This document shows positions 23,464 through 31,687 of a stretch of 34,888 nucleotides of DNA, in pieces. A model generated the notes under the pieces. It was not told the DNA's origin, did not search any database, and worked only from the letters and a program-made list of their open reading frames with translations. This DNA comes from Bacillota bacterium. GTDB taxonomy: Bacteria; Bacillota; UBA994; UBA5500. Position 1 is the first letter of the stretch; every line of letters starts with the position of its first letter. The position numbers and the translations under genes are program-made. The DNA is taken from positions 1-34,888 of the forward strand of contig JAEZJZ010000033.1 in the NCBI GenBank assembly GCA_023436245.1. The letters are read 5' to 3'.

Positions 23464-24501
23464 TCAATGCACTGTCAAAGACCTTAACAAGCGACGTATC
23501 AAGCAGAAGAGATAGAAGCCAAGACAAACATAGCCCGTCAGCGGATAGAGCAACGCGACCAGGGAGGCAAAACGCAGTTGCGAGAGGGCAGCGGCAATCA
23601 CCAGAGAAAGAACGAACAGCCCCTCTTCTCTTCCCGGCAGATGCTCATGCAAATAGACCTTGAGCCCCATGGCATCCGCTAGGGCGGTGGTGGCCAGAGC
23701 GATCCAGAGTGGAATCGCGTAGAGCCAAGGCAGGTTGGGCAGCAAGCGCTGGCAGACCACGAGCAGCGGCAAGTCCGCTCCCACGGCCCAACCTTGAAAC
23801 TTGCTCAGCAGATGAAAGAGCAACAACAGCAACAACAGCAGCAATCCGGCTGCAACGCTCACTCCCTGATATGCCCCCCGCGGCGACTCGGCCTTGGCCG
23901 CGAGTGAAGGGATGACCACGAGCAAAATGGCGCTGTTCATGGCAACATAGAGTAACCCCGACCACACCCAGGAGCCGGAGGTTACGGGAGAAGTGGCCAC
24001 TGCCCCCGTTTGCGGCAAAGAGCGCAGCAAGTAGAAGAGGAATAGGAACAGGAGGCAGGGCATGAGCAGTTCATTGGCCCGAGCCACGCCCCTAGTCTGC
24101 CTGCGCATCACTAAGTAGACCAGGAGTGCTGTCAGGATGCCGTACCATACTTTGGCGTGTCCAAACACACTTTGCAGCAGAGCTGCACTGCCGGAAAGCA
24201 TCACAGTCAGGCCAATGAACAGAAACGCGGCGAACACATGCCGGAAGAGCCCGGCAGCAGTTTCTCCTCCTAGGATGGCCAGCAGCTTCGGATATCCATC
24301 TATCTGTCGCTGCAGACTGATTCTGGTCAACCAGAGCATCAGCAGGAGGAAACTGAATGCGCTGACGAATATTGCCAGCCACCCGGCATCCCCATGGCGT
24401 ATAAAGAAGTGATTTATCTCCTGACCGGAGGCGAACCCCGCACCGATGACTGCACCAAGAACTGTCAGGGCAATGGACCGGGAACTGATTCGTTGCGGCA
24501 C
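23464..24501 (-). CDS. YkvI-family membrane protein
   Basis: The 345-residue polytopic membrane protein begins LTVLGAVIGAGFASGQEINHFF, the signature of the YkvI family of putative transporters. About ten membrane segments follow. One of them has a run of nine Leu residues (GLLLLLLLLLFHLL near residue 220). The fold is that of APC-type carriers, but the substrate is unknown. The start is GTG with GGGAGGG about 8 bases upstream. It is the first gene of the minus-strand operon reaching to DUF951 and is divergent from yyaC. Confidence 0.82.
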   Translation of the reverse strand: MPQRISSRSIALTVLGAVIGAGFASGQEINHFFIRHGDAGWLAIFVSAFSFLLLMLWLTRISLQRQIDGYPKLLAILGGETAAGLFRHVFAAFLFIGLTVMLSGSAALLQSVFGHAKVWYGILTALLVYLVMRRQTRGVARANELLMPCLLFLFLFYLLRSLPQTGAVATSPVTSGSWVWSGLLYVAMNSAILLVVIPSLAAKAESPRGAYQGVSVAAGLLLLLLLLLFHLLSKFQGWAVGADLPLLVVCQRLLPNLPWLYAIPLWIALATTALADAMGLKVYLHEHLPGREEGLFVLSLVIAAALSQLRFASLVALLYPLTGYVCLGFYLFCLIRRLLRSLTVH

Positions 24502-24557
24502 TGGCTGTCCCTCCCCTCCGCTTCATGTATATTGCGGTTTTGGGGGACATAGAATGG

Positions 24558-24587
24558 GCATAATTGGCATGACCACTGCGCATAATC
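24558..24587 (+). promoter_or_regulatory. Candidate sigma-G-type promoter of yyaC
   Basis: GCATA (24558-24562) is 18 bases from CATAATC (24581-24587). This fits the forespore sigma-G pattern (GHATR, 17-18 bases, CATNHTA) except for the last base. The yyaC ATG is about 80 bases downstream. The match is short and could be chance, but the gene's sporulation role supports it. Confidence 0.45.
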
Positions 24588-24667
24588 TAGTGTAGGGCCA
24601 GCGTTGACGATTCCGCGGATGACTAGCTACGCGGCGGATGGAGCCCACCTGAGGCAGGAGGAATGCT

Positions 24668-25279
24668 ATGAACCGCTCGGAGACCCTCCCGGACCGAAAG
24701 TTGGAAGAATACGTCTTGCATGTGGACGATCCCACTTGTGGCAGATCACTCGCCTTGTTGGTCAGACGGCTGATTTCGCGATTGCTCTCTGAGCAGCGGG
24801 AGGTAGTGCTGCTCTGCATCGGTACTGATCGTTGCACCGGGGACGCCCTGGGGCCCTTGATCGGCAGTCACCTGGCTGGACTTAGCCTCCGCACAGCGCA
24901 CGTCTACGGAACTTTGGAGAAGCCGGTACATGCCACCAATCTGGAAGAGACGCTTGTGCGCATTCGAGACCGTCATCGAGATCCCTTGATTATCGCGATT
25001 GACGCCTGTCTGGGTAGGTTGGACAGCGTAGGCAACGTGATGATTGGAGCAGGGCCACTGAAGCCCGGCGCCGGGGTGAACAAACAACTTCCAGCGGTCG
25101 GCGATGTCTACATTACCGGCATTGTCAATGTTGGTGGCTTCATGGACTATTTTGTGTTGCAGAACACCAGGCTGTATCTGATCACGCGCCTGGCAAAGGT
25201 GATTGCCGACGGGCTTGCCTGCGGTCTCTCCAATTTGGCAGGCAACACCCCGGTGGAAGCTGTCTCAGCACTCTCTTGA
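24668..25279 (+). CDS. yyaC: Spore protease-like protein YyaC
   Basis: The 203-residue protein fits the YyaC (DUF1256) family, related in sequence to the germination protease GPR and found only in endospore formers. Recognisable parts are VVLLCIGTDRCTGDALGPLIG, VHATNLEET, IIAIDACLGR and GAGPLKPGAGVNKQLPAVGD. The role is thought to be in sporulation or germination, but catalysis is not established. A perfect AGGAGG stands 7 bases before the ATG. It is one of only three plus-strand genes in the window. Confidence 0.95.
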   Translation: MNRSETLPDRKLEEYVLHVDDPTCGRSLALLVRRLISRLLSEQREVVLLCIGTDRCTGDALGPLIGSHLAGLSLRTAHVYGTLEKPVHATNLEETLVRIRDRHRDPLIIAIDACLGRLDSVGNVMIGAGPLKPGAGVNKQLPAVGDVYITGIVNVGGFMDYFVLQNTRLYLITRLAKVIADGLACGLSNLAGNTPVEAVSALS

Positions 25280-25290
25280 TTCAAAAATGC

Positions 25291-25321
25291 AAAACCCGCT
25301 GGTCAAGCCAGCGGGTTTTTT
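25291..25321. terminator. Bidirectional terminator between yyaC and the UPF0180 gene
   Basis: A 12-base-pair perfect stem (AAAACCCGCTGG and its complement, 25291-25302 with 25308-25319) has a 5-base loop. It has a T run on the plus strand, and on the minus strand TTTT followed by GCATTTTTG. It serves both convergent genes. Confidence 0.9.
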
Positions 25322-25325
25322 GCGG

Positions 25326-25568
25326 TTATCGGCGCGACCGACGCTCTACTTCCGCCATTACTTCCTCAGGCGTCATGCCTATGGCGTCAATCACAGAGGC
25401 CTTGGTCAATGCGGTTTCCACACCCATGAAGTTTGAGTCTCCACCAGTCACGATCACACAGTCAGCATCAGTCATCTGCTCCAGGGGCAGGATTTCATAG
25501 CCACTTTCACGTAACATGTCGCGGACCGGCCCCAGATATCCGTCGACGACGACTTTGCCCTTTGTCAT
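25326..25568 (-). CDS. YkuS-like UPF0180 protein
   Basis: The 80-residue protein fits UPF0180/YkuS: VVVDGYLGPVRDMLRESGYE, DADCVIVTGGDSNFMGVE, then TKASVIDAIGMTPEEVMAEVE. Function is unknown. It ends in an Arg-rich tail. The ATG has an AGGAGG about 7 bases upstream. It converges on yyaC. Confidence 0.9.
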   Translation of the reverse strand: MTKGKVVVDGYLGPVRDMLRESGYEILPLEQMTDADCVIVTGGDSNFMGVETALTKASVIDAIGMTPEEVMAEVERRSRR

Positions 25569-25647
25569 CTTTGCCAGCCTCCTTCTACGGTTTCCCCTTA
25601 TTCTTTGGCTAGCAGGGCGATGTTTATGCTCAATCAGCCACAGGTGC

Positions 25648-26544
25648 TCACTTGCCTCCAGCGCCGAAGATCATCATTCGGTGTGGGCGCAACTGAAAGA
25701 CTTGGGGAGTGCGCCCAATCAGTTCGCCATCGGCTTGCACCAGTAGCGGATCTCTGGTGCTCACCTTGACGGTCCGCGAGCGATAATAGTGAATCGCTGG
25801 GTGTTGCAGGTGCTTGCCAGTGAAGACACTGGGGAAGGCTTTGAGCAGACCCGGCTTGGACAACTCGCCAAGTATGCAGACATCAAACAAACCATCGTCA
25901 ATTCTGGCCTGAGGTGCGACCCACATCCCCCCGCCAAAGTACTGGGCGTTGGCCACTGCCACCAGCCAACCCTTGGCGCAGAAAGTTTGGTCATCCAGTT
26001 CCACCGTAACTTCTGTGGGTTTGAACTCAATGATCGTCTTGAGTAGCGCCGCAATGTAGGCCAGGCTACCGGGAAAGCGATCTTTCGCCCAGATATTCGC
26101 ACAATTGGCAACCGCTGCGTCAAACCCAACCCCAGCCACATTGATGAAGTGGCGCCCATTTATCTGTCCGAGGTCCATCGGCTGTGCTTGGCCGCGAGCG
26201 ATGATCTGACATGCACTACGCCAATCGTCCGGCTTCAGTCCAAAGGAGCGGATGAAGTCGTTGCCCGACCCAGCCGGCACCACACCCACGGTCACCGGGT
26301 GCTCCAAATTACCGTTTACTACCTCATGAAGGGTTCCATCGCCGCCGACGGCCAACAGACCAGTCGCACCTTGAGCCGAGGCTTCACTTGCTATGCGAGT
26401 GGCATCACCCTTCTTCTCGGTGAAGCGCACGTCGAAGGAGAGCCCTAATTCGCGCAAATAGCGATCAATCTCCGGCCACAGCCGTGCGCACTTACCCTTG
26501 CCTGCGACAGGGTTAACTATAGCAACTATCTTATCTAGAGACAC
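25648..26544 (-). CDS. Diacylglycerol/lipid kinase family protein (YegS/BmrU-type)
   Basis: The 298-residue enzyme has the diacylglycerol kinase catalytic domain. IVAIVNPVAGKGK starts the nucleotide-binding part. AVGGDGTLHEVVNG (about 70) and VPAGSGNDFIRSF (about 90) are the conserved phosphate-binding loops. Such enzymes phosphorylate diacylglycerol or related lipids at the membrane. I chose the GTG at 26544, since GGAGG lies 7 bases upstream, inside the longer frame to 26574. Lipid specificity cannot be told. Confidence 0.9.
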   Translation of the reverse strand: MSLDKIVAIVNPVAGKGKCARLWPEIDRYLRELGLSFDVRFTEKKGDATRIASEASAQGATGLLAVGGDGTLHEVVNGNLEHPVTVGVVPAGSGNDFIRSFGLKPDDWRSACQIIARGQAQPMDLGQINGRHFINVAGVGFDAAVANCANIWAKDRFPGSLAYIAALLKTIIEFKPTEVTVELDDQTFCAKGWLVAVANAQYFGGGMWVAPQARIDDGLFDVCILGELSKPGLLKAFPSVFTGKHLQHPAIHYYRSRTVKVSTRDPLLVQADGELIGRTPQVFQLRPHRMMIFGAGGK

Positions 26545-26601
26545 GTCACGTCCTCCAATCGACCCGAACTTCACCGCCTGGAACGGGGAAGGACACCGAA
26601 A

Positions 26602-27117
26602 TCACTGCCTTGCACCCTGCTGTTCAGCCTGCCTGACAGCAGCTATCTCTTCTTCGCTCAGAACCATCGAGGGTTGCCCCTGCTTGATCTCCTTGGAATA
26701 AACCCGGGCTTCCTCGCGGCCAAAGATGCTGGTCAGAATGAAACCATTCATGCCGCCGTCCAACAGTGCAATACTGAAGCTCATCTCACCGCCAACACCG
26801 GGGAAGGCATTGTAGCGCACGAATCCTATCCTCTGGACGGCAGTGCCAAGGTCGCGACGCAAGTCTTCCAGCTTGCCGAGCAGTTCCGCCCGCTCCTTTT
26901 CCCCTTTGGCTGAGGCGGCCAAGAATTCCGCAATCATGTCCTCCAAGCTCTCCCCACTCCTGGTGCGCAGGAGGCTGGCCAGGCGTCGACCCTGACTTCT
27001 GGAACGAATGGCAACGATCAGCAGCAGAAGCAAGGTCAGGGCTTGTAGGGAAAGCAGAATCGCCACAAGCACAGTCATGTTGTCGCTGACATATGTCAGA
27101 ATTGGCGTGATATCCAC
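26602..27117 (-). CDS. DUF4446 family protein
   Basis: The 171-residue protein has one N-terminal membrane segment (about 15-37), a coiled-coil-like stretch and the DUF4446 C-terminal part: VQRIGFVRYNAFPGVGGEMSFSIALLDGGMNGFILTSIFGREEARVY. Family members are usually near parB or yyaC in Bacillota, which suits this position. Function is unknown. I chose the GTG at 27117, as AGGAGG stands 6 bases upstream; the longer frame to 27189 adds 24 unlikely residues. The region 27118-27378 holds no further gene that I can see. Confidence 0.88.
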   Translation of the reverse strand: MDITPILTYVSDNMTVLVAILLSLQALTLLLLLIVAIRSRSQGRRLASLLRTRSGESLEDMIAEFLAASAKGEKERAELLGKLEDLRRDLGTAVQRIGFVRYNAFPGVGGEMSFSIALLDGGMNGFILTSIFGREEARVYSKEIKQGQPSMVLSEEEIAAVRQAEQQGARQ

Positions 27118-27378
27118 TGGAATCCTCCTCGTATTGCTGCAAAAAGCTGCCTTGATCTCCGTATAAGAATGTACCAGTTGGTCACACAATCAGCAATACC
27201 ACAACCTGGAAATAAGCCCTTTGCGGACGATGTGTTCCCCCGAACACCCCATAGACTTCCACAAGCTCATATCTGATGCTGTCGTCTCTCCCCGCGGGTG
27301 GAGCTCAGCCGGCACTGACGCCGGGATATTTGGCAGGAACAAGATGCAGACTATCCACGGAAGCTTGCACGCGGGGGG

Positions 27379-29364
27379 ATGCGAATGTCTAGCTCAGAGC
27401 TAGTATACCTTTTTGCCTTCGGCATGTACGTGGTGCTGTTCATTCTTTTCTTACGTTTCTTTGTCTGGAAAACCTACTCCGAAGGACACTATTGGCACAA
27501 ACGTCCACCGCTTTCACTGGAAAAGGTGAAAAGCTTGGCCAATCGCAAACAGACCGACTTACCCTTCTTCTCCATCTTGGTGCCGGCCCGCAACGAAGCC
27601 GACGTAATTGAAAAAACCATGCGCCACATGGCTGAACTGCATTATGATCCTCAGCGCTACGAGATCATCGTAGTCACGGACGTCAAGGAAAGTCAGCAGA
27701 ACAACCAGAGTTGCGATGATCACGTGCTTGATACCATGCAATTTCTTGACTATGCCACGTCCGGGGACTGGGGAGGGCAAGTCAAAGCGCACGTCCAATC
27801 GCTCAGCATCGGATTGTTGTCAGACCTTTGCTTGGGACAATACCGCAAGAATGCGCTGGAGACGGAACCATGGCTGCTGCCGCCGGCAATAGTGCAAGGG
27901 CCGTTCTGGCAATCCCGCGCGCTGCTCTACGATTTGGCCAGCAACATGCTGCAGAGAAACGGTCGCATCAGTTTGAACCGCATCTATCGCCTTTTCCGTC
28001 GCTGCTACCCCGATCTACGTGACGAACAGATTGAGCATCTCTATCCCAATTATCTCTGCTTGGCAGTTCCGATCATTCAGTTGTACGCGCGTTGGACGGG
28101 CGATGATCATGGGACCCTAATGGCGAATGTGATTCAATATACTGTCAGAGCCAATCATCGCATTACCCAGGAAATAGTCTCCGGTTTGGCGACAATGGTT
28201 GGTCGGCAGGTACAGCACGAGCTTGCCCGCCGACAGGCAGATGGTAGCCTCAAGCCGTATCTGCAAAAGATCTACCACTTCTGCTTTCCGACCACACAGA
28301 CGATCGTCGACCAGGTTAAGCGCGAGTGGCAAGACAAAAAGAACTATCCGCGCCTACAGCATATACAGGTACCTGACGATTTCGATGGCAATTATCGTGG
28401 TGCCTGTCTGGGACATGTTGTGCCCTCCACCAAGGGAAGGGCCCTAAACTACGCCCTGCCCATCGCCGTGGATGAGCAAACCCTGATGTGTGGCTTCTAC
28501 GATGCAGAGAGCAGACCCGATCGCGACGTACTACTCTATGTCGCCTACAAGCGATTGACGGAAGACAAACCGGTTCGCATTTTTCAGGGTCCGGTTTTCC
28601 AAGTCCGTAACTTCTATGACATGGGCCCTTTCAGCAAAATAGCCTCGCTTTACCAAGCACTGTCTCACGACTGGTACTTGCCGGTTGTCTTCAGGCGCTT
28701 GCCCTTCGTCGGCGGCACCAATCTGTTCATCGAACGGCAGCTGCTGGAGGAGCTAGGGGGCTATGATGCCGGGTCGTTGACAGAAGATCTGGAGCTCGGC
28801 ACCCGCGCCTACCTCAGGACAGGGGCTTGGCCAGAGTATCTACCCTATCCGAGCAGCGAGCAGACGCCAACCGCCTTTCGAGCCTTCTATCGACAGAGGC
28901 TACGCTGGGGCACCGGTCATCTGCAGGTAATGGACAAGATTGCTCAGGATACCAGCTACCCGGCAAACCGCAAACGCCCACTGATGAAGGAGCTAATGAT
29001 TAAAGGCCCTGTGGAGTGGAGTTTCTACCAGTTTGCCACCCTGGTTCCACCGGTAATCTTGATCATGTGGCTGTTTGGCAAGGTGGACCCCAACGTATTA
29101 CCCGAGACTGTGCGCTATGTCCTCAACGCACTCAGCCTGGTCTACATCAGTTTCACCTTCTATGCGTTCTTTCGCTACCGCAGGCACGTGGACAATACGT
29201 CCCGCCCGTTACACTGGCCCGGGCGTTGCGCAGTAGTCGCGCAACTGCTGTTTCTTCCCCTGGCTGCGTTCTTCTTCCCAGTGCCATTCACCAGCGCCTT
29301 AATCCTCAGGCAACTGAAGAGGCAACCAACCACTTGGACAAAGACGCCCAGAAGCAAAGAGTGA
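27379..29364 (+). CDS. Family 2 glycosyltransferase with a large internal insertion
   Basis: A processive-type membrane GT2 enzyme of 661 residues. One membrane segment (about 8-29) precedes the catalytic domain and two or three follow (about 535-650). The GT-A fold starts FFSILVPARNEADVIEKT (about 63-80) and EIIVVTDVKE (about 95-104). The canonical PSTKGRALNYAL appears only at about 349-360. About 220 helix-rich residues are inserted between. DAE (375-377), TED (468-470) and QRLRW (506-510) complete the active site. M3 (27385) is 6 bases after GGGGGG and is an alternative start. The product may be an exopolysaccharide, but the sugar is unknown. Confidence 0.88.
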   Translation: MRMSSSELVYLFAFGMYVVLFILFLRFFVWKTYSEGHYWHKRPPLSLEKVKSLANRKQTDLPFFSILVPARNEADVIEKTMRHMAELHYDPQRYEIIVVTDVKESQQNNQSCDDHVLDTMQFLDYATSGDWGGQVKAHVQSLSIGLLSDLCLGQYRKNALETEPWLLPPAIVQGPFWQSRALLYDLASNMLQRNGRISLNRIYRLFRRCYPDLRDEQIEHLYPNYLCLAVPIIQLYARWTGDDHGTLMANVIQYTVRANHRITQEIVSGLATMVGRQVQHELARRQADGSLKPYLQKIYHFCFPTTQTIVDQVKREWQDKKNYPRLQHIQVPDDFDGNYRGACLGHVVPSTKGRALNYALPIAVDEQTLMCGFYDAESRPDRDVLLYVAYKRLTEDKPVRIFQGPVFQVRNFYDMGPFSKIASLYQALSHDWYLPVVFRRLPFVGGTNLFIERQLLEELGGYDAGSLTEDLELGTRAYLRTGAWPEYLPYPSSEQTPTAFRAFYRQRLRWGTGHLQVMDKIAQDTSYPANRKRPLMKELMIKGPVEWSFYQFATLVPPVILIMWLFGKVDPNVLPETVRYVLNALSLVYISFTFYAFFRYRRHVDNTSRPLHWPGRCAVVAQLLFLPLAAFFFPVPFTSALILRQLKRQPTTWTKTPRSKE

Positions 29365-29390
29365 GCCTGATGGAACTGCCAAGAAACACA

Positions 29391-29420
29391 GAATGAGCGG
29401 TGCTACCGCTCATTCTTTCT
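29391..29420. terminator. Terminator shared by the glycosyltransferase and nuclease genes
   Basis: An 11-base-pair perfect stem (29391-29401 with 29405-29415) has a 3-base loop, followed on the plus strand by TTTCT. It closes the glycosyltransferase gene. Its arm and loop also encode the final codons and TAG stop of the convergent nuclease gene (stop at 29403-29405). Confidence 0.75.
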
Positions 29421-29969
29421 CTTTCCGTTAATGGATGGCTTGGACAGATCAGAGTCACGCATTTCTCGCAGTCTCCGCTGTATCTGGTCTGGCAAACTAT
29501 CCTCCAGCCAGCTTTTCTGCCACCCGGTGGGGTTGTTGGACAGCCGAGACATCTCCCGCTCGGCCTGCTTGACGCGTATCATCAGGTCTCGAGCACTCAA
29601 CCGTAGCGCTCCCCGGGTCAGTGCAATGTTCTGTTCAGCCCAGTCCGAAGTGCAAACTACAGATTCGTAACCGTGAGATTGCAGTTCAGCAACGGAGCGT
29701 TCAATGAAGCTATCCGCTGTCTGTCCCTCCTGTGTGTAAACAACACGCAAGCAATCGGCTCGAACCTCGGAACTCCCTCGCCCTCCGACCACTAAATGTG
29801 CATCAAAGACCAACCAGCACTCCGTCCCCCAGTAAGCAAAGCAACTGCAGAGATGGGTGATCAGTTGCTCCCGTAGTGGGTCGAGATCATTTCCGGAATC
29901 CAGGAAACGGGCTTCCTGCCACTGCCGAATGATATTGTAACCGTCAACTAGCGTTATCTGGCCGTTCAT
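29403..29969 (-). CDS. NYN-domain ribonuclease, YacP/Rae1-like
   Basis: The 188-residue protein has the PIN-like NYN fold of YacP/Rae1, a ribosome-associated endonuclease that cleaves translated mRNA in Bacillus. Acidic active-site motifs are visible: LVDGYNII (Asp9), VFDAH (about 54-58), EGQTADSFIE and VCTSDWAEQ. The C-terminal part is a charged helical tail. The ATG lies 26 bases inside the preceding double CheW gene. Endonuclease activity is inferred from family membership. Confidence 0.88.
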   Translation of the reverse strand: MNGQITLVDGYNIIRQWQEARFLDSGNDLDPLREQLITHLCSCFAYWGTECWLVFDAHLVVGGRGSSEVRADCLRVVYTQEGQTADSFIERSVAELQSHGYESVVCTSDWAEQNIALTRGALRLSARDLMIRVKQAEREMSRLSNNPTGWQKSWLEDSLPDQIQRRLREMRDSDLSKPSINGKRKNER

Positions 29970-30966
29970 CGCTGCTCATGCTCTGCAGATAGGTGACCAG
30001 AGCCTCTCCGCCTACTGACTGCAGATCAAGCAATTGAACGATCTCCTCGCCAAGCAGGAACACCTGTTTTACAAAACCATTCTCGCTGGTTTGCACCAGC
30101 TTGGGGAGCTGATAAAAGGCATCATCTTTGACATCCCGGATCTCCTCTACCACGCCAGCGTAATAGCCGACTCTTCTGCCGGCAACGTGCGATAGGACCA
30201 GATTTCGCTTGCCCCCTGTGTCAGGCACGTTCAGAAAATGGAACAGATCGACCACTGGATAGTAATCCTCTGGACCTGCTGAGTCGGCTACCGCCTCGGG
30301 GTTGAGCGCGATTCCTTTGACCCCTGCCGGCGCATCAGCAACGGCCTGCACTTCAGGCGTCCTCAGAATGCGTTCAATCAGTTCGATATCGATGCCGGTC
30401 AAGAGATCACCCATGTGCAAAATGCCAATTCTCTCGATCCTCGCCTGGGAGAGTTGCTCGACATCTTCGATTTGTTGCCTAGCAGGTATCTGACAGTGGT
30501 TGAGTACCTCTTCCACCTTAAGCAGCATCACCACTTGCTCTCCCATGCGTTTGATGCCGCGGTAGAATGCCTCATTGCGCACCGTCTCTACGTTCGGCAT
30601 AGGCTCCATCTCATCCAGAGAGAAGCTGAGGATCTCGTTGATGTCCTTCACTGCTAGCCCACAAACCCGCTGCCCCTCGCTGATCACGACCATCTGCCAG
30701 ACATCGACCATAGGCTGCTCATCACTCTGCTCTAACAGCAAAGGGAGGTTGATCACGGGGATGATCAACTCCCGGTAACGGCATACGCCCATCATCGATT
30801 CTGGCAATTGAGGCAACGGCATCACCTCGGGCAGGGGTAAAATCTCCTGCACAGACTTGATACCTAAGCCATACATGCCCGCTGTCAGCAAACAGACCAG
30901 TTCGGACTGGTCATACGCCCCGATTTTTTCTGCCCCCGGCAAATTGAGCAAGAGTTCAGTCTCCAT
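29944..30966 (-). CDS. Tandem CheW-domain protein
   Basis: The 340-residue protein has two CheW-like domains: about 20-155 (LVCLLTAGMYGLGIKSVQEIL, YRELIIPVINLPLLL) and about 185-325 (GDLLTGIDIELIERIL, YPVVDLFHFLNV, HVAGRRVGYYAGVVEEI). CheW proteins couple receptors to CheA. Paired CheW domains are seen in scaffold-like or CheV-type proteins lacking a receiver. No CheA or receptor gene is in the window. The ATG shares one base with the CheW stop codon (TGATG), so coupling is likely. Confidence 0.85.
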   Translation of the reverse strand: METELLLNLPGAEKIGAYDQSELVCLLTAGMYGLGIKSVQEILPLPEVMPLPQLPESMMGVCRYRELIIPVINLPLLLEQSDEQPMVDVWQMVVISEGQRVCGLAVKDINEILSFSLDEMEPMPNVETVRNEAFYRGIKRMGEQVVMLLKVEEVLNHCQIPARQQIEDVEQLSQARIERIGILHMGDLLTGIDIELIERILRTPEVQAVADAPAGVKGIALNPEAVADSAGPEDYYPVVDLFHFLNVPDTGGKRNLVLSHVAGRRVGYYAGVVEEIRDVKDDAFYQLPKLVQTSENGFVKQVFLLGEEIVQLLDLQSVGGEALVTYLQSMSSDERPDNAS

Positions 30967-31412
30967 CAGTCAACCCCTCCCCCTGCTTGCACGAGCGAGA
31001 GCAGCTCCGCTACCCGCAGTACAATTACTCTGGATTGCTTGATCTCTGTCGTACCCAGCACGAAGCGCTCCGGTAGATCGTCATTAGCGCGTCCACCCTG
31101 TCCCATCTTTTCGCCAGCGCCAAGTACTTCCTTCACCCCATCTACCATCAGCCCGTAGTTACGGCCTGCGGATTGGATCACCACAATACTGCGCACCTCT
31201 TGATCCTCAGGTAGACGGAGCAGGCTGCGCAGGTTCAGCACAGGGATGATCTGCCCACGAAAATCAATCAGCCCACGCAGATACGATGTTGCGCGTGGCA
31301 GATTGCGTATGGGAACCGCAGGAAGAATCTCCTGCACCAAAGTCACATCCAGCCCAAAAAGACGCCCGGCCAAGGAGAATATAATCAGTTGTCCTGCAAG
31401 CTCATTCGACAC
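30966..31412 (-). CDS. cheW: Chemotaxis protein CheW
   Basis: The 148-residue protein has a single CheW domain: LIIFSLAGRLFGLDVTLVQEILPAVPIRNLPRATSYLRGLIDFRGQIIPVLNLR. These strands carry the receptor and CheA contacts. I chose the GTG at 31412, preceded by GAGGAG with 10-11 base spacing. The frame to 31697 adds 95 residues with no CheW homology that read through the terminator hairpin of the upstream gene. Co-transcribed with the tandem CheW gene and the nuclease gene. Confidence 0.88.
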   Translation of the reverse strand: MSNELAGQLIIFSLAGRLFGLDVTLVQEILPAVPIRNLPRATSYLRGLIDFRGQIIPVLNLRSLLRLPEDQEVRSIVVIQSAGRNYGLMVDGVKEVLGAGEKMGQGGRANDDLPERFVLGTTEIKQSRVIVLRVAELLSLVQAGGGVD

Positions 31413-31532
31413 TGAACGACAACTCCTCTCTTCTCTGGGAGTGATCATGAATTTCGGCATAGCCCGCTCATAATCCTCTTTGAACGCTTGACGATCGCAT
31501 AAAAAGGCCAGATGGCGCGCCTTTGACAGACA

Positions 31533-31567
31533 AAGGGGCAACGCCGTTGTGAGCGGCATTGCCCCTT
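31533..31567 (-). terminator. Hairpin downstream of the dehydratase-like gene
   Basis: A 9-base-pair GC-rich stem (AAGGGGCAA pairing with TTGCCCCTT, 31533-31541 with 31559-31567) continues past one mismatch with four more pairs. On the minus strand TTTGTCT follows. It stands about 120 bases past the stop codon of the dehydratase-like gene. The rest of 31413-31687 has no recognised gene. Confidence 0.5.
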
Positions 31568-31687
31568 CAGTCCTTCTACTGATCAGCAAGATTCGACAAC
31601 CAAGGATAATCTCGACCCAGACAACCGGGCGATAGCTTGCTGGGTCGGTGTCCCCTTCAGTGTTAAGCATCAGCACCACCGAAGAGC

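Noticed and set aside
31420..31520. Sigma-D (flagellar) promoter upstream of cheW
   Set aside because: CAAA and GCCGAAAT are seen on the minus strand, but 20 bases apart instead of about 15.
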